Below, in pieces: positions 37,601-48,500 of a stretch of DNA of 64,000 nt. The notes beneath the pieces were generated by a model. The model was not told the origin of the DNA. It made no database searches and was given only the letters and a program-made list of their open reading frames with translations. Source of the stretch: Plutella xylostella (taxonomy: Eukaryota > Arthropoda > Insecta > Lepidoptera > Plutellidae); assembly GCF_932276165.1 (NCBI RefSeq), contig NC_063983.1, forward strand, positions 3,479,501 to 3,543,500, read 5' to 3'. The number at the start of each line of letters is the position of its first letter. Positions within the stretch are counted from its first letter, which is position 1. The translations under genes and the position numbers were made by a program.

Positions 37601-40412
37601 AAACACGATACGTCACGATCAAATTGTGCAATCGCTCTCTCTTGCATATGAGACTATTGAACACCTGCGACTGGGAACGAGACGTTTTTCCAAAGCAACG
37701 TCGCATCCTGCTTATAAATATGTAAGTATGTTGGAACCCTTCCAACCTCATGGCACCCTCACCTGGAAAGTAGCAACAGCGGCGTCATCCCTCAGCCTAG
37801 ACAGCTGGAACGCGTTGGGCAGGCTGGCACACGCCCTCAGATGCAGGTGGCGCAGCGGCAGCCTCGCCGCCGGCCGCCGGGGCAGGGTGCCGTCGCGCCA
37901 AGCGAGCAAGCAGCCGCCGCGGACGGCCGCGCGCACCCATGTGAACTCGTGATCGGCGGAGCTGAAGTACTGGCGGAGCACGCCTGTGATGGAGAAGGTG
38001 GTTAGAGTAAAGAAGACTGCAATTGCATGGGCAAATATAGCTATTGGAATATGGACAAATGGTGAAAACCAATTAAAAAAACATTAGGTCAAAGCGTCCA
38101 CCTATCAGTGTGGTACGTATCGGACCACACGGATTTTCATTCATGTATGGAGAAACAGCGTCGGCAAGCCGATGAAGTGGACGCGCTTGTGTGATATCTG
38201 TACAATAAATACTGAATGCGATGCGTCCGTTGAGTACGATGTCGAAAGGTGGACGCTTACCTTTAGGGTTAAGTTATAGTTTCCCTGTCGGCCTCCTTTT
38301 AATGCGGGCCGGATATGTGTATTATGTATAGGTTAGGTACGCTGAAAATCCGATGACCAGTGGGGTGCATGAGTTCTCGTTCTCTGGGACCACGAACAGG
38401 CTAGCGTGGATTGGGACGCCCTTCAGCCTGCTGGATCGGCATCATCATGGACATACATATAATGTAATGTTACGGGTTATAGGTGAGTGACTGGAATAGA
38501 TGAGGACAGAGAGATGTTAGTAGTGATGTGCGGGAGAGACCTATGTGCAGAAGTCGACGGTGAAGGGCTGATGATGATAATTAAGATATTAACTAAAATT
38601 TCAATAGCTGGTCAACTTAATATTGAAAGTATTGAGTCCCTTATAGATATTAGGGCGCTACGTACAGATACTAGTACACCTCGTACTGTATTTGAGTCTT
38701 TGTGACGTAGAAAATTCAGAGAATACGTAAAACAACAATGGTCAGCCAGCCAGGCTTCCAGCTAAAAGACGACGGAAGGATTAGTGATGGAGTTAGTGAC
38801 GCAAATAGCAGACCTACGCTTAGCTAAGTGTATGTGTTGTTACTGTTAAGGTGGCAATTGGCAGCACGACATTGAGGTTGCGGCAGACATCGCTACGTCA
38901 TTTCTTGTGTATTTCTATGAAAATGAAAATTATATTATAGATGAACCTGTTGTCGGGCATCAGGTCGACGTTGCTGCACCCTCATGGCGTCCGCTACCAA
39001 TTTGCACCTTTAGTGACGCAAATAGCAGACTGACCTACGCTCTATAGTGTGTATGTTGTAAGTGTTGGTAGTTACTGTTAACTGTTTCGATTACAACACT
39101 AAGTAGTAGGTTATGAATAAAACTATAAAAATTGATCAGCACTCAATGTTGTGCTTGTGATGAGATCCTGTGCTGCACCAAAAATACGCAGTGAGCCTAT
39201 TTAAATTTATAAAATACACCAATCAGGGGGGAGAGCATCTGAGTAGAATAGCACCAACCACAGGGCAATTTTATTGATGTTTAATAAAATTAATTCAATG
39301 CCTTCAATCCTACTAATACATATTTTATACTAATACCTTGCGCGAATAACGCGATAGTTTCTATAACTATTGATGGATGGATATGTGTTACCTATTTCAC
39401 GGGATTTTGATGAAATTTGGTAGGTATATACCTACTTCCCATCCCAGAATTCCCAGGAGAAAACTTTTTAAACTAGTAGGATTTATATAATAAGACCTAG
39501 GTATATATATATGGCGAATAGATGGTGTGGAAGAGAAAGAGTGGACTGATTCTGGTGGTTTGTGGTACCTAATTACCTTATCAGTCATCATTGACCACGA
39601 CATCTTGATCAGATGATGGTTACACTTAGAAAGTTGGTAACTAAGTACCTACCTAATTGGTGGATGATGGGTGGAAGAGGATGATCTTTACAGAACTAGA
39701 TCAAGATAGGTATGAGCAGGACACAATTCGTAGGTACACGAACCTTTTTGAGATTTACTGTTGCAGTTCATTTGATTAGGTACATCGGGTTCTTGTGGGT
39801 TCAGTCAAGATACTCAAGATTACTACTTAATGCTGCTGCTGTAACTATTGAATAGGTATCGGATTTGACTAAGTAATACGTTTGGCTAAGTACCTAATGT
39901 TCTGACGTAGGTACCTAACCTATATACCTAGGTGGGTTTAATACAATAAAATGAATAAGGCACCCAATATAAAAATATGATTATCCAACGTATTCTAGAC
40001 ATGGTCAGAAAACCTAACAATAAACCAGTTCCATAAATCCAAAAATAATAATTAAGTAAGCTATCTATCCTATTAGCATTAGCCCAACCGGTGCGCAGTG
40101 GCGATTCTTGGGTGAGTCCTAGTCCAGCAGCGCACGATTATTGCTCTATGAAAGCCATGATGATATATGTTATAAACAATATTCAGGTTAGGTTCCCAAC
40201 CATCAACAAAGTCCTCAGACTTACCCACGAATATATCTGCACTGTTATTGGTTGGCTAAGTTTTCTTTGCTCAACTGTTGTCTTTCAAACTAACCTGATA
40301 TCCTGAGATTGGGGTCAGTGGGTGTGGGTACAGGAGCTGGAGACAGCTCGGGCCTCAGTTTCCGCAGGCCGGCCACCACCCGCGGCGCCGGTGACGGCTC
40401 ACCAACAAGCAT
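34688..40412 (-). CDS. PH-domain protein, three coding exons (416 aa)
   Basis: Exons: 40412-40295, 37983-37763, 35599-34688. All junctions are GT-AG and phase-consistent: exon 1 ends with one base of a Gly codon that exon 2 completes (...NLRIS-G-VLRQYF...), and exons 2 and 3 join in phase 0 (...VATFQ-ACNATEYARWV...). The joined residues of about 37-137 form a pleckstrin-homology domain: SGVLRQYF strand at the start, and the closing helix TEYARWVRAL with the hallmark Trp. The rest (about 140-416) is Pro/Ala/Arg- and Ser-rich, with an acidic patch (VEDDDYDSSS) and 'CDNCSKLN'; no enzyme domain is seen. PH domains usually bind phosphoinositides or proteins at membranes. The start is the first in-frame ATG after a stop; a tiny upstream ORF (MSVAMFL) overlaps the leader. 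The 2.2-2.3-kb introns hold MITEs. I do not recognise a specific orthologue. Confidence 0.8.
38092..38258. mobile_element. MITE in intron 1 of the PH gene
   Basis: 12-bp terminal inverted repeats AAGCGTCCACCT / AGGTGGACGCTT. No coding capacity. Confidence 0.65.
38848..39010. mobile_element. Putative MITE in intron 1 of the PH gene
   Basis: Ends AAGGTGGCAATTGG and CCAATTTGCACCTT (12 of 14 complementary). The flanks share a roughly 28-bp direct repeat (TAGTGACGCAAATAGCAGAC at about 38792 and 39011), longer than a normal target duplication. Confidence 0.45.
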
Positions 40413-42244
40413 CGCCTCACAAAAACATCGCAACACTCATTTTCGACAACACACTCAACATAAACACAACATCCTCACTGATAATCCACCACAAAATTCA
40501 CAAGTCAACAAAGTTTCACATCAAAACATAAAATTGACAGTTCGCTTTTGTGAATTCGAAATGTTCGTTATTTTTTTCGCGCGGCCGCGTACCTTTTGAT
40601 CAGCGGTTGTTTCCAGCCAGCCGGCCGGCGCGTCAATGAATGAAATGAATGGAGTACAAACTCGGAACAATGTTTCCCGCCCCACTATCGTCGGACAGCT
40701 GATTTGTTGTTGCCTTCACTAGCGCCATCTAGTACCGAGTAGCAGTTCTTGCAGTTTGTTAAAATATTTAAAAATAAATTTATTTTTTACTAAGATCATT
40801 AAATATGTATAACACATTTGAAATATTTTATTAACATGTAAAATTTAATATTACCATGTCTAAGTTATTCTAATAAAATAAAATAATTAAGACCCGATAA
40901 TAATGCCACCTAGCGGCGACTAGCAGACTTATATAGTATCTGTTTGATTTCACAATTGTTTCTTAGATGGCGCTAAATGTATACTTTCTGAATATTGACC
41001 TAATTATTAAATACGAATCGGTAATCAAAAGACTACACTAAAGGCCTAGATCTCAGCTAAAAACCGAGAAGCGATACCGGTGAATGTTGTACCAAAGGAA
41101 GTAGGTAAACCCAAAATTTATATTTTTATTAAGTGGACTAGTAGTGCTATCTGTTGAAACACAGCGGAACTACTACAGCGAGTAGCAGTCGCAGTAGGGT
41201 GACACCCACCTCGCCCGGTCCCCTGAGTTGCGTAATTCTGTCTTCTCGCTCGTTCAGTAATTCTTTTACAGATGGCGTGGCGTTACTTTTATTAAATTTA
41301 AATATTATTGGCACTGTAATCCATTGAATCGGTATTTGGTACCAAAAAATATGTAGCCTTGGGTTGTATAAAATAAGGTATTTTATGGATAATTTTTATT
41401 CATACAAAATTCGCTATGTATACCTCTCTTGATGCAAGGTAAAAAGCGCCATTTCAATCTACTAGGACACCTACTAGGAAATCAACACATTATTATTATT
41501 AAAACACTAGAGCTGTTGTTATTCTGTGATAGGACTTAACTGGCCATCTCCAACTATCCGTGCGAACTAGCACTGACACTCTCGTCGTGGTATAGTTATG
41601 GGTGTGGGTGTCTTTACCTTAAAATATTACTTACCTAACCCTACAGTTTTATTAGTTCTTCTCTGTAGATGTAGATGTCACTATAGTTCGTTTCACATAA
41701 GAAGTCCCCCCCTAAATTTTATCCACACCGTGAGATGGCGCTAGATGTATGGTACTGAAATAAAATCATACAACCTCATGAAATAAATCTAGTCGTTCCG
41801 TAGTTTCTTTCTTACGACTGCATCCTTGGTAGGTTATTACTAAAATAAGCGTTTAAAATATACGTATAATAAGTAGTAACTACATACTTACTTATTTTTT
41901 TTAAAAAAAGGTACACCTACACAATTCTACAGCCTGCTGCATATACTGCATAGCAGCATAGTCCATAAAGTTAATATTAGTTTAATTTTATTTACTTCTA
42001 TGGAATTTCCTTTTTATGTTGTAAGTCCCTTTTATCTGAAGTACGTTCAAGTTTCTTCACTCCAGACTGTACCTACTTACTTATCTGATGGTAGTGAAAT
42101 GGTTTTATATTGCTATTCCACAAAGAAAATTAAACAGGCATAGGTAAATAGGTACCTACCATAGAACAGAATCATCCTTGCTTTGCAGAATCTCTGACAT
42201 TTTAAAATAAAAATTAAACAAAATATAAATTTAATTTCAGTTCA
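40413..42244. other. PH-gene upstream region and intergenic DNA
   Basis: 40413-40720 probably contains the promoter and leader of the PH gene (GC-rich around 40570-40640; an AAAAG-GTACGC donor-like site on minus near 40590). The motif GATGGCGCTA or its complement recurs at about 40723, 40968 and 41734. No other gene seen. Confidence 0.45.
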
Positions 42245-42250
42245 TTTATT
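42245..42250 (-). terminator. Polyadenylation signal of the intron-containing E(spl)-type gene
   Basis: AATAAA on the minus strand, about 320 nt after the stop codon. No earlier AATAAA is seen in the 3'UTR. Confidence 0.65.
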
Positions 42251-42321
42251 TATGAAATATCATAAAAATAGCATGTTGTCCATTTTATGCATTAAATTCA
42301 GTGACATTGAGTTTAAATACT

Positions 42322-42328
42322 GGAAGAC
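42322..42328 (-). promoter_or_regulatory. GY box in 3'UTR
   Basis: GTCTTCC on the minus strand, 244 nt after the stop codon. In Drosophila the GY box is complementary to the miR-7 seed in E(spl)-C and Brd-family transcripts. Confidence 0.6.
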
Positions 42329-42505
42329 ATGGAGATCAAACAATGGCACTTAACAATTTATAGGATGTAAGTACATACGTAGGTATAACTTAAATTTACT
42401 AATCAAAACTTAATTTACGTAAAGGCACATGTCGAATAGTTAATAATTAGTAAATGTTAAACAATCAATAAAAACTATAACATTATAATATAAATTAGGA
42501 CTAAT

Positions 42506-42512
42506 TAAAGCT
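42506..42512 (-). promoter_or_regulatory. Brd box in 3'UTR
   Basis: AGCTTTA on the minus strand, 60 nt after the stop codon. It matches the Bearded box, a target of the miR-4/miR-79 class in Drosophila. Confidence 0.6.
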
Positions 42513-42537
42513 TTTTCATGGAAGAGACTTGATGTAT

Positions 42538-42543
42538 ATCACA
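42538..42543 (-). promoter_or_regulatory. K box in 3'UTR
   Basis: TGTGAT on the minus strand, 29 nt after the stop codon. K boxes pair with the miR-2/miR-6/miR-11 seed class in Drosophila. Confidence 0.55.
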
Positions 42544-42571
42544 AAAGCGGGTGACGAAATGGATGTCCATC

Positions 42572-44343
42572 TCACCATGGGCGCCACTTGGAAGCGTCGT
42601 CTTCCGAGCAATTGCCCTCCCTGAGGAACTCTTGCCGCATAGCCTCGTGCAGACGTTTCGCCTCCTCTTGCCTTTTGTTCTCCTGGTACTCAATCAGTTT
42701 CCTCTTCTTTTTGGGAGGAAGGTTGCTGTAGTCCATCGGCAGCTGCTCGGGAGGTGACGGTGGGGGGACCACTTTGTCCACAGGAACGATCTCCACAGGG
42801 CTGGTCCGAGGACGCTCAGCCACACAACGGTCTGGTGACACCTTCGCTGGTGACCTCACTTTTCGAAGATCCAAAGTATCACCATTACCGGGCAGGTTAA
42901 GTGCTGAATAGGGGTAAGGAAGCTCATTTCTGAACACTTCCTCCTTGTGAGTATACTTGCTCTCCGTCGACAAGTCTGCGGGAATGTTCGCTTCGTAGGG
43001 TCCATTGCCATCGTTCCCACGTTTGTCCATGATGTGCTGACGGATCTTCTTAAGTATCGCATCTTTAGCCTCTGCGGGAACTCTGTTGAAGTACGCTGCG
43101 TTCCTTTGCGCTTTGGTTGCGAAGTATTCTCCCGAGCCGTATTGTGGGACTTGTGGAGCTAGTTTGTCGACGGTGGTTAGCAACCCGGCAATGGGTGGCA
43201 TCGACTTCGGTGGTGATCCGCTAGGAATGTTGGGTTTCACTGGAGGCCATTGCCGCGAACCTCCTTCTCCGGAGTAAGCGGAGTCTTCTGCGTCAGACGA
43301 GGATCTGTCGTGGTCACTGTAGTAATGCTGGCGGTCAGAGACTATAGATGACGGGGAGTGGGGTGGGGAGAAGTGTGGGCGTTCTGGAACTTGAATGGTG
43401 AGAGGCTGGACTGTTACTAGCCGTGACAGGTGACTTATCAGATTCTGGCTAACGTCCTCGTCTAAGTCCGGAACTGACATGATGAAGCGGCACGCCTCGG
43501 CGGCGCATTGTCCGAAGCCCGCCTGGAACTTCTTGGCTTCAACAACTGGATCTTTCGGACTGTGCAACTTGGTCAAGTGGTTAACAGTTAGCTCAAGGAT
43601 GTCTGCCTTCTCCAGCTTGCTCAGGTTGTCGTCATCGATCTGGGGACAAAATAAAAGAGTTGAAACAATGTGGCGTCGCGGCTAGTCGGTTCTCACGGTC
43701 GGAGAGTGGGCATTATTATTATTGTAACTGTGCAACTAGTTTGGTGGGCGCTCCTGGTTCGTAATGGCTCAGGCAGTTTTATATTCCAGTTTCGCTCCGG
43801 GCACATGTATGATAAGTGCTCGTATAATAAACAGAAGGACGACCGGTCGACGATAAAAATAAATGGCGTGTGAACGGATGATTGATTACCCTTTGATGAT
43901 GAGTAAAAGACGACACAGTAACAATTTTTATGACGGAACATTCCGGCGCTCATTACAAATTATAAGCCAGTTACTTTTATGCTCCCTTTTATAGTAAAGA
44001 GTGGGTAATAACGAGTATAAATGGAAGGTTATTAAAAGCGAAACTAGGTTTATCTGTGTATAAATAGATATATTATATATAAATAAACTGTATAAGAAAA
44101 ACATGACTGTTTCTATCTCCGCATAATAACAAAAAATCCAACGCCAAAATTATCAGCAACAAATCAATAAACACCAATTTAAATATAGAATGTTTTTTTC
44201 TTTACCTCCAAAGCGCCAACCATGAGGTCCTTGAGCTCGTCGAGGCAGCGGTTGATGCGCGCGCGCCGCTTGCGCTCCAGCAGGGGTTTTGTGATCTTCT
44301 TGTACTTGGCCGTCTTCGACAGCGGGGCCGGGTCGAAAGACAT
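42572..44343 (-). CDS. E(spl)/HES-type bHLH-Orange-WRPW repressor, two coding exons (401 aa)
   Basis: Exons: 44343-44206 and 43639-42572, with donor GAG-GTAAAG, acceptor CCCCAG and phase 0. The protein is a nuclear repressor of the Hairy/E(spl) class. The basic region at 17-31 has the family-defining Pro20 (ITKPLLERKRRARIN). The first helix is RCLDELKDLMV, the intron falls at the loop, and helix 2 is KLEKADILELTVNHL (54-68). The Orange domain is at about 82-115 (KFQAGFGQCAAEACRF...). A long Pro/Ser-rich linker includes a PPKKKRKL nuclear-localisation-like run and PMDYS, a weak CtBP-type motif. C-terminal WRPW (398-401) recruits Groucho. The KPLLERKRRARINRC basic region is E(spl)-like rather than Hairy- or Deadpan-like. 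An intron-containing E(spl)-class paralogue next to an mbeta gene fits the Her/HES member of ancestral insect E(spl) complexes; that orthology is inferred. Confidence 0.9.
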
Positions 44344-44351
44344 CGCTTTTG

Positions 44352-44356
44352 TCTGC
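44352..44356 (-). other. Probable 5'UTR splice acceptor of the E(spl)-type gene
   Basis: On the minus strand a pyrimidine-rich run ends in TTAGCAG just 9 nt before ATG (CTCTTTTGTTAGCAG then ACAAAAGCG-ATG). This suggests a non-coding first exon upstream, perhaps in the GC-rich 44.89-45.08 kb region, but no donor was fixed. Confidence 0.45.
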
Positions 44357-47300
44357 TAACAAAAGAGGAACGCGTTCAAAGGACGAAATTCCGGGAATAG
44401 AATCGGGAGCAGTGACAAAAAAATTCGGTTATAAAATGTGCTAACTTTAAAAGAATTTAAAAAAATCGAATTATGTTGTACACAATTATTAAAATGATGA
44501 AAATAAAAATAATAAAAGGAAAAAATATATAAAAAAGTTGAGATGTTGAAAAAGTTTTAAAACTCAGAACTTGCGCGTTGAACTTTAAAATATGGAACAA
44601 CGAAAGCTACGGCTACGCAGGTAGCCGCCGCCGCCGCCGCGCCAAAGGTATCTAATGAATCTAATGATTATGCGATGTACCTAATTCAATAATTATGATT
44701 AATTGGTATGTAATAACGATTAATAATTTAAGTAGTTATCTAATAATATAAACAAATGGGCATTAATAACAGCTAGAAACAATCCAAAAAAATATATACC
44801 AACCTTAAAAACTAATCTCGGAAAAAACACTGGCACAAAACAAACAAACCAACGAAAAAAAAAACTAAACCAAAAATTACAGTTACACGAGCGTGCGTGC
44901 TCAACGACGTTCTTCGGCGCACTGCCTGAAAAAAGCCTCCGCCCGCGCCCCGGCCTCGCCCTCGCCCCGCGCCCTCCCCCCGCGCCCTTCGCCCTCCCGC
45001 GCCCTTCCTGCCCCCGTCCATTCATACATCGCCGCCACGTGTGGCCCACGAAGGCAATCTTCACAGCGGGCCGTCTCATGCTACTATTAATTTTGTTCGC
45101 CGTGAATAATTACGGTAACTCCGAGATAGGTTATTCCGAACTACTTAGGGATTAGCATAATCAGGTGGTTGGTTGATGGTGCGGTACTGAAATGCGGGTT
45201 AGTTGTGCTTAGTCGGAATTTCTAATAATTGGTCCTTGTTGGAAATGATTTTCAGCCTGAGAAAGTTTTAGCTCTATTAATATCTACTACCTATTCCCTA
45301 GATACTCATCATATCCTTATCCATAATTTTCAAAACTTAATAATTTTGAAACAGTCCTTAAGTCACAATTAAATTACCCATTAACAAATCAATAGGGGCA
45401 ATTTCTTAATTTTGTTACGTATACCGCTATGTAAATATTCAATTCTTTTATTTTAACTCTGAACAATACGTTGTTTCAGGGTTACAGATTTTACAGCCTT
45501 AACGGAACTGCAATAACGTTTTACTTTTAAAGTTTGCCGGCAACACTAATCACACTGGCTGGTAATAATTACTGTCGGCGTCTCCTCTGAAAAGGAAACA
45601 AAAGGACATTTGAAAATGGAATGTGGTGATAAAAGGGCGCGCGAGCTATGTCTATTTTTTCTCTGCCAGGTAGAAATTGGCGCGAGCCTTTGCATTGAAG
45701 GATCCTCAGCAGAAGGATCACAGATTTTGGCGCCTTTTGTTATGAAAATTATTGTTTGAAGCGCTTTGTTAACGGTACAAGGGAAGATTATTGTGATCTT
45801 TGTTTATTACCACCAATAAGACTAGACTAATGTTTGACCGTGTTTGTGGCACAAATAAATGTTCTGTTATAATATAATATGTTTGCTTGTATTGTCTCTG
45901 TAATGGTACACTCTGCATAGCTAAGCCTGCTTAGTTTGCCAGTAAAGTAAATCCATACTACAGAGGAGCTTAAAAACTAGACTATAGTTCGCTGCCACTA
46001 ACCCTATCTTCTCTTTTAGCAGCAACAGCAGCACAAAAAAATATTTCACCATCATCAACGTTTTTTTTTTTAACTCCCCTAAAGTAGTTTAAAATTTAAA
46101 GTACCTAATCTACTTACGGCACTAAGACCATTCAATCATCAAGACCATAACAAATATGGCGTCGTCGGTGCACACAACACGTCTCGGTGTGAGACCGCAC
46201 CGGGTTCGATTCCCACGCGTGCCTCGCTCCGATAAACAAAAACACCCACACGATATTCGGCTGTCTTTTAATTGAAGCTAATTAAGCAATTATGCGGCGG
46301 AAAGATTTAGTTTTTGAAGGATTGGATAGAGCCAAAAATTTGCATACTTTACTATGGGAGTTATGGGATAGTGCAGAAAAATAATTTTGATATTTTTGAT
46401 GAAATTTGGATTAGCATACTTTTATAGGCTAAGTAAGTACATTGTTTCTGAGATTACAAGGGGAAAAACTTTGCAGGCAAAGCAAAATTCGCAAAATATT
46501 TATAAATTTTAAGAAAAAAGCTAACTTGCAAATATTTAATCAGTCACTATAAGTATATTAAAAACAAAAAGTAGACTCTAATTCGTAACTTATCTTGGCC
46601 ATTGTTCGTAAAGATTATGATGTTGAAGAAATAAGATATACTAAGGATAAGTAGGTACCTATTGCAATGCTTGTTTCAAATAACTAAAGGCTTGTGTCAT
46701 TTTCGTTGCTCAATACTTCATTTTTAACATGATCGTGTGAGCTTAGATTCGTAGAAACTTTGCCATGTTACTTACGAATGAACTTAGGTGATTTTGCATG
46801 AATTTGTAAATTTCCTTCTTATAACCTCTAAAAGTCGGAGCAGGTTTGCTATCTGAGCACACGATTCACTAATCGCATTGAAAATTAATTGCTACCTTAC
46901 ATCAGTCGGCCCATCACTATCACCAATAAAATGTATGGCGTGTAAATGTATGGTTCACAAAACAAGTTTGTCGGCGCCCGCACTCGCCTATCACCGTCAC
47001 CCGCCGGAAGCGTCAGCAAAACAACCGAACGTACAATATGCCTTCTGTGTTACACAATATATAATATTTATGTGTCATTTCAATAATAAGACGATTGATT
47101 GGCCGATACTTTGTACTTTTCTGATGTTATGTATATGTATATTGCATATGGCTGCTAGTGGTATATCAGACAAAGTTTTCAAAGAAAGTATTGATCAGTG
47201 AGTTCGTAGTGCATTTATGTGTGTGAAAGTAACTTTGAGTATTTAATTTAGAAGATCATGCTTTCTACACGATCTATATAAATACCCATTTGCGATAGGT

Positions 47301-47775
47301 ATACAACAGACACAGACATTTATACTTACCCACGTAAAAAATACTTACACAGATATTTCAGTTAGAAATCTGAAGATATAATTATAAGAAGTATCTAGGT
47401 ATGTAGGTAGTCAAAAACCTTAGTAGACGGCCTTTCAAATATTATTATAAGTAGATATAGGTACTTACTGGCGTAGTTGGTGAAATATGGCATCGCATTC
47501 GGAATAGAACAAGAATATTATTCTTAAAATTATTCAAAGCACGCGAGACTACAATTAGGGGAAAATTGCTAGGTAAAGGTCGAGATGGCTCATAACAATG
47601 CAGCTGAATTGATGTAAAGATTCAAATATGGAAAGTGTGCTTTACTTCCCGTAAAACAAATTTCCATTAAATTATAAGACAAAAATGTTTGTTATTTTAT
47701 GCTGTCGCTACCGAGTACCGATAGTCCGTAATTCCGAAGCTATCTGTCAAAATTCGCCGCGGCCGGAAATCTGAG
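44357..47775. other. Upstream/intergenic region with a GC-rich island
   Basis: 44885-45080 is a GC-rich patch with CACGTG at 45036-45041 and may be the promoter region of the gene at 42572-44343. About 46158-46235 holds a tRNA-like SINE fragment (B box GGGTTCGATTCCC). No coding region is supported. Confidence 0.45.
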
Positions 47776-47784
47776 CGTGGGAAC
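47776..47784 (+). promoter_or_regulatory. Su(H) consensus site
   Basis: CGTGGGAAC, a perfect match to YGTGRGAAM, in a GC-rich pocket 3.4 kb upstream of the intron-containing E(spl)-type gene. Confidence 0.4.
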
Positions 47785-48159
47785 CCGCCTCGGCCCCTTT
47801 TCTCAATAAAATAAAGAAACGCTTTGTTTTATAGTGAAAACTCACTTTTCAAGACCAATATTGATCAGATTAATAAACCAGTAAGTAAGGTCTAGCTTAT
47901 TTGTACTGGTTTAAGGTGGAAGCCCATTTTTGTTTTGAGTCAATATTGGTTTACGCAAAATGTTTTGCTGATTCGTGTTTTTCTAAGTTTTACTTAATGA
48001 AATCAAACATCCTGTTGCAAGCTGTTTTTAATTGAGTTAAACCTACAAAATACTGGTTTTACTACGAGTATGTGGGGTTTAATATTGGCTTTTTGACTTT
48101 TTGAATCAAGAGCTGCGTCCCTCGTACGTGCCTCGGGCTTTCCTATCATGAAAGAAAGA

Positions 48160-48500
48160 AAGAAAATAAATTTATTTCACACACAAACAGAATAATAATA
48201 ATAATAATATGTGGGGACATCTCACACACGGCCATCCGACCCCAAGCTAGGCAGAGCCTGTGTTATGGGTATCGGACAGCTGATATATCTACACAAATAC
48301 ATAGATAGATAGATATTAAATATAAATATCAGAAACAAGACGACAATAAAATAAAACAAATAATAATAATAAAAATCTTAAATTAAAGCGAAATGAGCAA
48401 GGGTGTTGCTTCCCGGTGCTGAAACGGGTTCTAGCTCAGCTTGGTGCTATGGTAAGCCATAACGCTGGTTTTCAGCTAGAACCCTGGCTGAAGACACAGA
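48160..48500. repeat. Lepidopteran-type repeat fragment and hairpin
   Basis: The stretch with GGGGACATCTCACACACGGC and (GATA)n resembles repeat-derived text seen in other Lepidoptera. At 48428-48486 GGGTTCTAGCT and AGCTAGAACCC enclose a hairpin-like sequence. No gene. Confidence 0.4.

Noticed and set aside
46208..46217. Su(H)-like ATTCCCACG near the intron-containing E(spl)-type gene
   Set aside because: It is part of a tRNA-like B box in a SINE fragment and misses the last consensus base.
46878..47201. 107-aa frame as a Bearded-family gene
   Set aside because: It lacks the basic amphipathic start and the conserved C-terminal motif of that family; Cys-rich random-looking frame.
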